From a virus: DNA of 64,000 bases. Numbering within the stretch: position 1 is the first letter of the stretch; the number at the start of each line of letters is the position of its first letter. Positions 43,446 through 50,669 of this stretch are shown here, piece after piece. Both the position numbers and the translations under genes were made by a program. The stretch spans positions 38,535 through 102,534 of the IMG/VR virus record IMGVR_UViG_3300024314_000002; one strand, written 5' to 3'. The notes beneath the pieces are model-generated. The model did not search any database. It was given only the letters and a program-made list of their open reading frames with translations, and had not been told where the DNA came from.

Positions 43446-43637
43446 ATGATAACTTATCTATTTATTGGGGTAATTTATTCTTTTATTATGCACCTTTCAT
43501 GGGATCATCATAGAAGAAATGATAAAAACTTTGGATTAGAAAAGTGGACACTTAAAGAATCTTTGGTATTAACGGTAATTTGGCCACTATACCTTCTATA
43601 TTTCATTTATTCTTTTTTTAAAGGATTAGGAGATTAA
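43446..43637 (+). CDS. Small two-helix membrane protein (63 aa)
   Basis: Two hydrophobic helices ('TYLFIGVIYSFIMHLSW' and 'LVLTVIWPLYLLYFIYSFF') are joined by a charged loop with histidines. The layout would fit a small holin or envelope protein, without direct support. Confidence 0.5.
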   Translation: MITYLFIGVIYSFIMHLSWDHHRRNDKNFGLEKWTLKESLVLTVIWPLYLLYFIYSFFKGLGD

Positions 43638-43666
43638 ACTTTTTATAAAACTCATATATAATCAAT

Positions 43667-44500
43667 ATGCCAGAATTAGCAGAATTAAAATTTACAGCAG
43701 ATTACGTTAACCAAATGTCGGAAGGCATGAAATATGTTAACGTAGTAAAAAACCCAGAACATAAGTGTGAAGATCTAAATATACCCTTTAAGTTTTTTAA
43801 AATTAAAGCAGAATCTAGGGGTAAGGAAATGGTTCTTCTTATTTTAGATAATGATTCTGATAAAATTATTCCAATTCGAATGACAATGGGAATGAGCGGG
43901 TATTTTAAATTGACTAATACTGGCGACGAAGCAAAACATTCACACCTTAAATTTCATCGCAAAGACGGAACAACCCTTTCATTTGTAGATATGCGTAGAT
44001 TTGGCAAGTGGAAGCAGGGTTTATGGTGGAATGATACACGAGGGGAGGATCCAACGACCTCCTTTGATTCTTTTTGGAAAGATATAATGACTAATCTAAC
44101 GTCACGCGCTTTCAGGAAACCACTCTATGAAGTCCTGATGAACCAAAAATATTTTAATGGAATAGGAAATTACCTAAGAGCGGAGATTATTTATAGAGCC
44201 AAAGATGTAGATCCGTTTCTTCCAGCTGGAATGCAACTAGCAAAATACCCTAAAATACTAGAACTATGTAAAGATATTCCAATGCTAGCATACGCAAAAG
44301 GAGGAGGAAGCATTAAAGATTGGGATAATCCATTCGGAACAGATGCTATTCAAGAAAAATTCATGCTATGTTATGGAAATCCTGTTATGTCGAAAAGAAA
44401 AGATTCGAATGGAAGAACATTTTGGTATGATTCTAAATGGGACAATGTTCCTACAAGTAGAGACGATTTAAAAGAATATTTCCATGGCGATAGAAGCTAA
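43667..44500 (+). CDS. DNA glycosylase/AP lyase of the Fpg/Nei family
   Basis: The 277-aa protein starts MPELAE with the catalytic P2 and E3, K53 in 'SRGKEMVLL', 'MGMSGYF', 'FVDMRRFGKW' and the H2TH segment 'YFNGIGNYLRAEIIYRAKDV'. The C-terminal finger region ('FMLCYGNPV...GRTFWYDS') keeps the hairpin-like GRTFW but lacks the four zinc cysteines, like zincless Nei-like enzymes. It would remove oxidised bases from phage DNA. Confidence 0.87.
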   Translation: MPELAELKFTADYVNQMSEGMKYVNVVKNPEHKCEDLNIPFKFFKIKAESRGKEMVLLILDNDSDKIIPIRMTMGMSGYFKLTNTGDEAKHSHLKFHRKDGTTLSFVDMRRFGKWKQGLWWNDTRGEDPTTSFDSFWKDIMTNLTSRAFRKPLYEVLMNQKYFNGIGNYLRAEIIYRAKDVDPFLPAGMQLAKYPKILELCKDIPMLAYAKGGGSIKDWDNPFGTDAIQEKFMLCYGNPVMSKRKDSNGRTFWYDSKWDNVPTSRDDLKEYFHGDRS

Positions 44501-44669
44501 GAAGTGGCTTAACGAAAACGAATGGCCAGATAATAATATAGACAGTGATGCATTTTCTCATTACACTAAAATGAGCAGTATCATGGAACAATATGCCAGA
44601 GAATATCATGCTAAGAAATTAGAAGAAGCTCGAAAAAAAGAAGTAACACAATTTAAAAAGTTCTTATGA
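44484..44669 (+). CDS. Small hypothetical protein (61 aa)
   Basis: The charged helical 61-aa product overlaps the glycosylase by 17 bp and the next gene by 4 bp. Residues 30-60 form an amphipathic helix ('MEQYAREYHAKKLEEARKKE'). Function unknown. Confidence 0.55.
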   Translation: MAIEAKKWLNENEWPDNNIDSDAFSHYTKMSSIMEQYAREYHAKKLEEARKKEVTQFKKFL

Positions 44670-45298
44670 AGAAACTAGAACGCATGCAAAACTTAATCGT
44701 AGTTGGACATCCTGATAAAAAATCATTTTGTTATAACGGAATTTTTAAAACAATCCAAGAATCTCTATTAGATAGTGATTACCTAAATGAAATACAGGTA
44801 ATAGATTTATATAGAGATGATTTTTCTCAACCAAGAAAAGATCTTATTAAGGAATATCAAGATGCTGTAACATGGGCGGATAGAATTTACTTCGTATCTC
44901 CTGTTTGGTGGTTTAGATTAACACCTAGAATGGAAATATTCTTTGACGAAGTATTTACCCCAGGTTTTGCGTATAAGTTTGTTCCCCTTTTCGGAGCATA
45001 CGCGTATCCAAAGCCATTCTTAAGTGATAAAAAGGTAAGGACATATATAACCCATGGAGCTCCTTCATTACCCGTAAGAACTCTATATTTAAACTCAGTT
45101 AAATTACGTTTAGTGATGGGAGTATTTACATTTGTATTTGGATGGAATATTTCAAGATGGTTAAAGACAAAACAATTTTGGTCAGTTCCCTTCGTGAGCG
45201 ATGCAAAAAGAAAGAAATATTTAGACAGAGTTAAAAAAGATATTAAGAGAGATCTTAAAAAACATCAAACATTACCTATGCAACATGAAAGTATATAG
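44666..45298 (+). CDS. NAD(P)H:quinone oxidoreductase-like flavodoxin-fold protein
   Basis: The 210-aa protein matches the NQO/MdaB/KefF family: 'LIVVGHPDKKSFCYNGIF' (phosphate loop), 'ADRIYFVSPVWWFRLTPRME' (flavin site) and 'YITHGAPSLPVRT'. The family reduces quinones with FMN/FAD. 'VFTPGFAYKFVPLFG' and the 'RWLKTKQFW' end are typical. A smaller relative lies at 58012. A role in redox protection or in building a cofactor is unclear. Confidence 0.82.
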   Translation: MKKLERMQNLIVVGHPDKKSFCYNGIFKTIQESLLDSDYLNEIQVIDLYRDDFSQPRKDLIKEYQDAVTWADRIYFVSPVWWFRLTPRMEIFFDEVFTPGFAYKFVPLFGAYAYPKPFLSDKKVRTYITHGAPSLPVRTLYLNSVKLRLVMGVFTFVFGWNISRWLKTKQFWSVPFVSDAKRKKYLDRVKKDIKRDLKKHQTLPMQHESI

Positions 45299-45536
45299 AC
45301 CCACAAAAGAAATGAGAATTAATCCACTTTCCTTACAGGAGGGAGGATCTACAGTAACGGTGATTTACGATAATTACGCCGTTGAATTTACAAACATTAA
45401 ATCTCCTTATTCGTATATTTCTTCTATTCGCTTTGCTAAACGCAATGATATTTCTCTTAGAGGTTTTTTAATAAACGGTGAAGTATATGACATGTGTAGT
45501 GGTAATAAAGAAACAAAAATAAATAAATCAGTATAA
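45285..45536 (+). CDS. Small hypothetical protein (83 aa)
   Basis: It overlaps the oxidoreductase gene by 14 bp. The 83-aa product is beta-rich ('GGSTVTVIYDNYAVEFTNI') with a basic end. No family recognised. Confidence 0.55.
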   Translation: MKVYRPTKEMRINPLSLQEGGSTVTVIYDNYAVEFTNIKSPYSYISSIRFAKRNDISLRGFLINGEVYDMCSGNKETKINKSV

Positions 45537-45542
45537 TATTAT

Positions 45543-46436
45543 ATGAAAAACGTATTAGTCACAGGTGGTGCAGGATTTGTCGGAAGCAACCTCATTAAAC
45601 ACCTACAGGAAACCTACCCAAAAATTAAAATAACTTCATTAGATAATTACTTCACGGGAAAAGAAGAAAATCATGTTCCTGGCGTAACCTATTATAGAGG
45701 ACATACTTGGGAAGCAGATACTATTTTTGAAAAATTAACAGAAGAAAATTACTTTGACACTGTATTTCACTTTGGAGAATATAGTAGAATTGTTCAATCG
45801 TTTGAAGATATTGATTTTGTTCATAGGTCTATTCTATCTGGAACACCTGTTATATTAGAACTATGTAGAAAATGGAATTCAAAGTTAATTTATTCTGCAT
45901 CTAGTTCTAAATTCGGTAACAACGGTGAAGATGAGAATCTTTCTCCTTATGCTTGGATGAAATCTAAGATGGTAGAATTAATCAAAAACTATAATACATG
46001 GTATGATCTTCAATATGAGATCTGTTATTTCTTTAATGTATATGGACCTGGCCAAATTACATCAGGTGATTATGCAACAGTTGTCGGTATTTTTGAAAGA
46101 CAATTTAAAGCAGGTGAAAAGTGTTCAGTAGTTTCTCCTGGAAATCAAAGCAGAGACTTCACACACGTTGAAGACGTAGTTACAGCTCTTGGATTAGCAG
46201 CACAGAGAAAAGACAATCACGAATGGCACCTGAGAAGCGGAGTTAATACTACAATGATAGAATTAGCAGAAATGTATGGTGATTGGGTAATGATTCCTGA
46301 AAGAAGAGGCGAAAGGTTTACAAGCGAAGACTTCCCATCAGACACTGAAGAAAAATTAGGCTGGAAACCAACTTGGAAATTACAAGATTGGGTAAATTTA
46401 GTAACATCATCAAAACAAGAAAAAATTAATGCATAA
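45543..46436 (+). CDS. NAD-dependent nucleotide-sugar epimerase/dehydratase (extended SDR)
   Basis: The 297-aa protein has the Rossmann motif GGAGFVG (residues 8-14), 'FHFGEYSRIVQSFED', 'YSASSSKFGNN' (active-site S/T region) and the catalytic YxxxK in 'SPYAWMKSKMVEL'. 'NVYGPGQ' and 'RDFTHVEDVV' follow, as in UDP-glucose 4-epimerase and dTDP-glucose 4,6-dehydratase. The exact sugar is not readable. It overlaps the kinase by 8 bp. Confidence 0.88.
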   Translation: MKNVLVTGGAGFVGSNLIKHLQETYPKIKITSLDNYFTGKEENHVPGVTYYRGHTWEADTIFEKLTEENYFDTVFHFGEYSRIVQSFEDIDFVHRSILSGTPVILELCRKWNSKLIYSASSSKFGNNGEDENLSPYAWMKSKMVELIKNYNTWYDLQYEICYFFNVYGPGQITSGDYATVVGIFERQFKAGEKCSVVSPGNQSRDFTHVEDVVTALGLAAQRKDNHEWHLRSGVNTTMIELAEMYGDWVMIPERRGERFTSEDFPSDTEEKLGWKPTWKLQDWVNLVTSSKQEKINA

Positions 46437-46920
46437 AAAAGGTAAAATAGTATTAGTAGGAAAGGCAGCCGCTGGAAAAGATTATTTAAGAACTAGATAT
46501 GAAAATAGAGGTTTCGTTTTTGGAGTCTCTTATACTACTCGTCCTCCTCGTAAGAAGGCAAACGAACAAGAAGGAGTAGACTACTATTTTGTAAACGAAG
46601 ATAGCTTTAAAAACATGATCGATAATGATGAATTCGTTGAGTATCAAAAATTTAACGGATGGTATTACGGAATCACAAAGGAAGAATTTGAAAGATGTGA
46701 CGTAATGATTTTAAATGCGGAAGCAGTCGATTTATTAAATGAAGAATATCGAAGCAGATGCTTTGTAACTTATATAGATATACCAATTGACGTAAGAAGA
46801 TCAAGGATCATAGAAAGAAACGACCCAGATGACAATTTTGAAAGAAGAATTCAGGCTGATGAAGATCAATTTAGAAACTTTTTCAATTATGATTGTAGAA
46901 TAACTAACCACAACTTTTAA
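46429..46920 (+). CDS. Guanylate kinase-like nucleoside monophosphate kinase
   Basis: The 163-aa protein has a P-loop variant 'VGKAAAGKDYL', 'GVSYTTRPPRKKANEQEGVD' (GMP-binding S/R/P and Y) and 'YYFVNEDSF', the guanylate kinase signature. Family members convert (d)GMP to (d)GDP with ATP. T4 uses the unrelated gp1 for monophosphate kinase, so this enzyme probably feeds phage dNTP synthesis. The C-terminus is slightly short. Confidence 0.87.
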   Translation: MHKKGKIVLVGKAAAGKDYLRTRYENRGFVFGVSYTTRPPRKKANEQEGVDYYFVNEDSFKNMIDNDEFVEYQKFNGWYYGITKEEFERCDVMILNAEAVDLLNEEYRSRCFVTYIDIPIDVRRSRIIERNDPDDNFERRIQADEDQFRNFFNYDCRITNHNF

Positions 46921-46942
46921 AACAACAATAAATAATAATAAG

Positions 46943-47455
46943 ATGGCAGATTTAAAGATGAACTTATCACAACTAGAAACAAAGAGAGACGAACTTATCA
47001 AAGAAATTGATGCGACTTCAAAGGATATGACTAATAAAACCTATGATGTTGATTTCGTAAGTAACGCTAATATTAACAAAACATTATCTCATCTAGATAA
47101 AAATTACAAATGGACAGTTAAGAATGCTGCTCTTTTAATTAATCTTCACGAAGCTCTAAAGGCTGAAAAAACTAGAATTTCAAAAGAAGGTGGCGATGCA
47201 ATAGTAGCCCTAAAAACAGTTCCACTTAATACACTATACAGTGCTCTGACAACACTTGAAGGAACAGGCGTATCTCAGGCAAAAGCATTTACAACTCTTC
47301 TTACACAGGTAGGTTTCAATATTAGTGAAGCCATGAAAACTATGCAGGAATCAAATAAAGAAATACAAACTCTTCATGTTTCTTTAGCTGAAGTTGAAAA
47401 AGAAATAGAAGAGAATAACGTAGAAACAGTAACACCGGATGAAGTTAGCAAGTAA
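46943..47455 (+). CDS. Coiled-coil hypothetical protein (170 aa)
   Basis: The helical 170-aa product has charged coiled coils at both ends ('LETKRDELIKEIDATSKDM', 'ESNKEIQTLHVSLAEVEKEI') and a compact middle. It overlaps the next gene by 17 bp. No family recognised. Confidence 0.6.
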   Translation: MADLKMNLSQLETKRDELIKEIDATSKDMTNKTYDVDFVSNANINKTLSHLDKNYKWTVKNAALLINLHEALKAEKTRISKEGGDAIVALKTVPLNTLYSALTTLEGTGVSQAKAFTTLLTQVGFNISEAMKTMQESNKEIQTLHVSLAEVEKEIEENNVETVTPDEVSK

Positions 47456-47954
47456 ATCTAAAAACAGATTAGAACTCTTAGACGTAATTCAAGAAGGAAT
47501 TACGGTCGAAGATACGACTCTATCTGTTGAAAAGATTAAGCAATTAGCCTATCCTAGCCTTTTAGAAAAGGTAAGTGGATGGGTTACTGAAAAGAAAGGT
47601 TTTAGCGGAGGTCTTGCAAAAGAGAAAGCTAAAACAATGATTAAATTTGATAGTAGTAAAACAACGGGTGCAAGAAGCATGCATTTTATGGGAACTACTA
47701 ACAAGCCCACTCTCACCGTAGAGAGTGCTGGAATTAAGGTTGCTATAGAATTTATTAAAGGAGATAGAGGCTCAGATTTAAGAGAAGCCATCGGACAATC
47801 GATGATATACTCAACAGCGTATGATTTTGTAATGTGTGTATTTTTAGATTCAACTGATGATAAAAGAATTAAAGGAGGATCTTCTTCAATCACAGAACAT
47901 TATTTTTTAAACAACCTTTGGGATAATTTTAACGTAAAGTTTACATTAGTATAA
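47439..47954 (+). CDS. Possible PD-(D/E)XK-fold protein (171 aa)
   Basis: The segment 'IKVAIEFIKGDRGSDLREAIG' followed by 'QSMIYSTAYDFVMCVFLD' has the strand-helix-strand pattern of restriction-nuclease-like proteins, in which an ExK motif precedes a Q-containing helix. Here the motif reads E-F-I-K, one residue too long, so catalysis is doubtful. N-terminal 60 residues are basic. Alternative: an unrelated alpha/beta protein. Confidence 0.5.
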   Translation: MKLASKSKNRLELLDVIQEGITVEDTTLSVEKIKQLAYPSLLEKVSGWVTEKKGFSGGLAKEKAKTMIKFDSSKTTGARSMHFMGTTNKPTLTVESAGIKVAIEFIKGDRGSDLREAIGQSMIYSTAYDFVMCVFLDSTDDKRIKGGSSSITEHYFLNNLWDNFNVKFTLV

Positions 47955-47964
47955 CAAACCATAT

Positions 47965-48495
47965 ATGCAAATATTCGTAACATCAAACCAACAGTTTGGG
48001 AGACCTGGGGCTATCAAGAAGTATGATAGGCCCTTTTCTTCGCTAGAAGAAATGAATGAAACATTAATAGAAAACTGGAACCTTACAGTTTCACCCGAAG
48101 ATGTAGTATATGTTTTAGGTAATTTTGGATGGGATCCGACCACCGTAGAGAACTGTATTAATACATTAAATGGCCATATATATTTTATAGAAGGAGAATT
48201 TGATAAAGCGACTGTTGACGTTTCTATGCTTCCTAACGCAGATAAGAAGATGGAAGAAATAGGACAAATAGACTTTTTACCAGAAATGGACGCATGTATG
48301 TCTTATTGGCCTCTTTCAATTTGGCCTGGTAAATACTTATTAAGCGGTCATCCTTCTAAGAAAATTAAAACAAGTCCTTCTAAAAAGATAATTAACGTAT
48401 CATGTGACCAATGGTCTTATAAACCAGTTAACATAAAATCACTGATAGGGTTGTTCGAGGAAAATAATTTGAAAAAAAGTGAAAATAAACAGTAA
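47965..48495 (+). CDS. Metallophosphoesterase-like protein with degenerate active site
   Basis: The 176-aa sequence aligns along its length with small calcineurin-like phosphoesterases: 'RPFSSLEEMNETLIENWN', 'VSPEDVVYVLGNFG', 'LNGHIYFIEGEFD', 'CMSYWPLSIWPGK' and 'LLSGHPSKK'. The metal ligands are replaced: SD-x-H by SNQQ (7-10), GD by GN (52-53), GNHD by GEFD (77-80), and the final GH-x-H by GHPS (128-131). It is probably a non-catalytic binding protein or inhibitor. The last codons lie inside repeat copy D. Confidence 0.72.
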   Translation: MQIFVTSNQQFGRPGAIKKYDRPFSSLEEMNETLIENWNLTVSPEDVVYVLGNFGWDPTTVENCINTLNGHIYFIEGEFDKATVDVSMLPNADKKMEEIGQIDFLPEMDACMSYWPLSIWPGKYLLSGHPSKKIKTSPSKKIINVSCDQWSYKPVNIKSLIGLFEENNLKKSENKQ

Positions 48496-48545
48496 AAAGT
48501 TTTTTTATCTCAGATATTTTGCTTATATTAGTATAGTAATTAATT
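48481..48545 (+). repeat. Dispersed intergenic element, copy D
   Basis: GAAAATAAACAGTAAAAAG (which includes the stop of the preceding gene), T run, ATCTCAG, TTTTGCTTATATTAG and TATAGTAATTAATT. It precedes the ECF sigma gene by 20 bp. Confidence 0.87.
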
Positions 48546-48565
48546 AAAAACCAAAAATATAACGT

Positions 48566-49165
48566 ATGGCTACCTACAAACAACTAACTCAAAACTTTCT
48601 AGAAACAGGATCAGATCAAGACTTCGCAGCTCTTTACAACAAGATAAAGCCAGGTCTAACTTCGTACATTTACAAAATAGTTAAAGATCGTGAAATGGCA
48701 GAAGACATTGCAGTAAACACATTAACTAAGATGTGGACCAAAATAGAACAATATAACCCAAGTTACGGAATTACTACTTGGTTATATAGAATCGCATTTA
48801 ACGACTCTTTAGGTTATATTAAAAAAAGAAATCAAACTACGTCTTTGAGTAAATTATCAGAATATGGTGTAGAAGTAAGTGGCACTGGATCAGTTTCAAA
48901 TACTCTAAAAGATTTAGTCTTAGATCATGAAGAAAAAACTGAACAAGATTATCTAGAAGAAGATGACGCTCTTCAAGACAAATACATTAAAACTCTAGAA
49001 GCTATGCAAAATCTAAAAGAAATGTATAGAGATATTCTAGTAGACAGAATGGTAAATCATATGAAATATGACCAACTAGCAACTAAATATAAACTTCCAC
49101 TGCAGACTATTAAAAATAGAATTCGTAGAGGTAAAGCTTTAATCGTTGAAGCTGTAGAAAAATAA
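48566..49165 (+). CDS. ECF-type RNA polymerase sigma factor
   Basis: The 199-aa protein has sigma region 2 (about 15-90: 'DFAALYNKIKPGLTSYIYKI', 'REMAEDIAVNTLTKMWTKI', 'TWLYRIAFNDSLGYIKK') and region 4 (about 140-195: 'YRDILVDRMVNHMKYDQLAT', 'LPLQTIKNRIRRGKALI') joined by an acidic linker. This is the two-domain ECF layout typical of bacterial sigma factors, distinct from the gp55-like protein at 13125. It could direct host RNA polymerase to a phage promoter class. It is itself preceded by repeat copy D. Confidence 0.9.
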   Translation: MATYKQLTQNFLETGSDQDFAALYNKIKPGLTSYIYKIVKDREMAEDIAVNTLTKMWTKIEQYNPSYGITTWLYRIAFNDSLGYIKKRNQTTSLSKLSEYGVEVSGTGSVSNTLKDLVLDHEEKTEQDYLEEDDALQDKYIKTLEAMQNLKEMYRDILVDRMVNHMKYDQLATKYKLPLQTIKNRIRRGKALIVEAVEK

Positions 49166-49184
49166 ATATGAAAGGAAGCACAAC

Positions 49185-49385
49185 ATGCAAGAAGGAAAGA
49201 AGAATGACCCAGAGTTTGTGTTCTGTTATTGGGACGAATTTAAACCTAACGTAGAAAAAGATGATAGTAGTAGTTTACAAGAAGAGCAAGACGGCAAAGA
49301 AATTATACATGACGGTATTCGAAAACGAAGCAACACCGGACAGGATAATAAATGCGAAAGCAAGAAAGCCTCTGATTCCGAATGA
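49185..49385 (+). CDS. Small acidic hypothetical protein (66 aa)
   Basis: Starts 'MQEGKKNDPEFVFCYWDEF' after an AACATG context and is followed in another frame by the gene at 49309. The first 45 residues look protein-like; the last 20 overlap the next reading frame and may be an accident of the overlap. Confidence 0.4.
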   Translation: MQEGKKNDPEFVFCYWDEFKPNVEKDDSSSLQEEQDGKEIIHDGIRKRSNTGQDNKCESKKASDSE

Positions 49386-49473
49386 ATATGAAATCGTAGA
49401 GTTAGGAATGGGATCAAGTTTTATTAAGTGGTATAAAGATAAGCATAAAATTAAAAAACATGAATTGGCGTAA
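49309..49473 (+). CDS. Small hypothetical protein (54 aa) overlapping the previous gene
   Basis: From the ATG at 49309 the product reads 'MTVFENEATPDRIINAKARK' then 'EYEIVELGMGSSFIKWYKD', which looks like a genuine small protein. It overlaps the 49185 gene by 77 bp in the +1 frame relation, so a fusion by frameshift is possible. Its end overlaps the next start. Confidence 0.45.
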   Translation: MTVFENEATPDRIINAKARKPLIPNEYEIVELGMGSSFIKWYKDKHKIKKHELA

Positions 49474-49600
49474 TCAAATTGACGAATGGGACGAAGAATT
49501 TTACGAAGATCGTCCTAGGAAGGGTAAATTGCCTAAAATGAAAGACGTTGAAAAATCGCTAGCAAGCAAAAAAAGAAAAGATATTGAAAATAAACAGTAA
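49460..49600 (+). CDS. Very small hypothetical protein (46 aa)
   Basis: Begins 'MNWRNQIDEWDEEFYEDRPR' and ends in K-rich sequence then ENKQ, where the coding region runs into repeat copy E. Overlap with the preceding gene supports coupled translation. Confidence 0.45.
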   Translation: MNWRNQIDEWDEEFYEDRPRKGKLPKMKDVEKSLASKKRKDIENKQ

Positions 49601-49650
49601 AAAGTTTTTTTATCTCAGAAATTTTGCTTATATTAGATAAGTAATTAATT
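49585..49650 (+). repeat. Dispersed intergenic element, copy E
   Basis: TTGAAAATAAACAGTAAAAAG, T run, ATCTCAG, AAATTTTGCTTATATTAG and ATAAGTAATTAATT. It precedes the nucleotidase start by 9 bp. Confidence 0.87.
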
Positions 49651-49659
49651 AAACAAGTA

Positions 49660-50217
49660 ATGAATCATCAAGAAACATCAATAGAAAAATTAGAATCAGC
49701 TCCTCAAAGTACAACTGAGAAAGCAATCGATACTCTATTTTCTGTACTATGTTCTTCTTCTAAAAAAAGCAAGAAGATAGTTTACGTGGATATGGATGGC
49801 GTCTTAGTAGATTTACATGCAAAACTCAGAGAATATCCTGAAGACGTTGTAAAATCTCTAGGAAACGATATTGATAAATTACCTGCTCTTTTCCTCGATC
49901 CTCCTCCAATGGAAGGTGCGATTGAAGCCTTTAACATTCTTTGTTCTTTATTCGATGTGTATATTCTATCAACTGCACCTTGGGATAATCCTGAAGCTTT
50001 AATGCACAAAAGACTATGGGTTGAAAAGCATCTAGGAAAAAATGCATATAAAAGATTAATTCTTTCTCACAACAAACATTTAAATGTTGGAGACTTTTTA
50101 ATCGATGATAGAACTGCAAACGGAGCTGGTCAATTTACAGGAGAACATATTCATTTTGGAACAGAAAAATGGCCAGATTGGAAGGCTACTTTAGACTATC
50201 TTATACCTCACGCTTAA
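49660..50217 (+). CDS. 5'(3')-deoxyribonucleotidase-like HAD phosphatase
   Basis: The 185-aa protein has 'VYVDMDGVLVDL' (two catalytic D near residue 45), 'YILSTAPWDNPEALMHKRLW', 'LILSHNKHLNVGDFLIDDRT' and 'WKATLDYLI', the pattern of cytosolic 5'-nucleotidase type C. The family dephosphorylates dNMPs and may adjust pyrimidine nucleotide pools. The first 40 residues are an extra disordered leader. Its end overlaps the convergent - strand gene by 17 bp. Confidence 0.85.
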   Translation: MNHQETSIEKLESAPQSTTEKAIDTLFSVLCSSSKKSKKIVYVDMDGVLVDLHAKLREYPEDVVKSLGNDIDKLPALFLDPPPMEGAIEAFNILCSLFDVYILSTAPWDNPEALMHKRLWVEKHLGKNAYKRLILSHNKHLNVGDFLIDDRTANGAGQFTGEHIHFGTEKWPDWKATLDYLIPHA

Positions 50218-50578
50218 ATATAAGCTTAATCCAGTTATATCTTTTTCTGGATTCTAAGTATTTATAATTCTTTTCATTGGCATACGCTTCTCTTTCAAAT
50301 GAGATGTTACGGTATGCTCCGGTTCCATAGATGAACAATTTTATAAACCATTCAGTAACATATAGAATATAGAAAGGAATCACTAAAAGTTCTTCCTGCT
50401 GCTTTATATGTATAGATTCATGATTAATAATCCTCTTCGCTCTTCCTCTCCACCATTTACCAGAATCATACTTTTCTCTTAGAACGATAAAGGGCCAAAG
50501 GGTAATTCCTCCAATTGACATAAACCAGCTTACTGCGTTTAAAAATCTGTCACTATATTTAATAATCGGTGTTTTCAT
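50201..50578 (-). CDS. Membrane protein with HExxH metallopeptidase-like motif, minus strand
   Basis: The start at 50578 is preferred over one 11 codons upstream because it gives 'MKTPIIKYSDRFLNAVSWFM' and follows a GATATATA box read on this strand. Residues contain 'INHESIHIKQQEELL' (H-E-S-I-H) and a downstream 'FEREAYANE' glutamate, a zincin-like layout, with hydrophobic stretches 'FMSIGGITLWPFIVL' and 'VIPFYILYVTEWFIKLF'. Similar short proteins occur in Bacteroidetes. A peptidase activity is a guess. Confidence 0.65.
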   Translation of the reverse strand: MKTPIIKYSDRFLNAVSWFMSIGGITLWPFIVLREKYDSGKWWRGRAKRIINHESIHIKQQEELLVIPFYILYVTEWFIKLFIYGTGAYRNISFEREAYANEKNYKYLESRKRYNWIKLIFKREV

Positions 50579-50582
50579 ATAG

Positions 50583-50590
50583 TATATATC
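50583..50590 (-). promoter_or_regulatory. GATATATA box on the minus strand
   Basis: Read on the - strand, this box lies just before the ATG of the HExxH protein. A second copy facing the + strand is adjacent, making a back-to-back pair. Confidence 0.3.
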
Positions 50591-50591
50591 A

Positions 50592-50599
50592 GATATATA
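50592..50599 (+). promoter_or_regulatory. GATATATA box on the plus strand
   Basis: It lies 70 bp before the secreted protein at 50670 and could be its late promoter. Confidence 0.35.
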
Positions 50600-50669
50600 A
50601 CCTAAGCCCACGTCAGAACGCTGACATTTAACTTCTTGGGCAGAAATCTATTAAACACTTTTTTTACAA

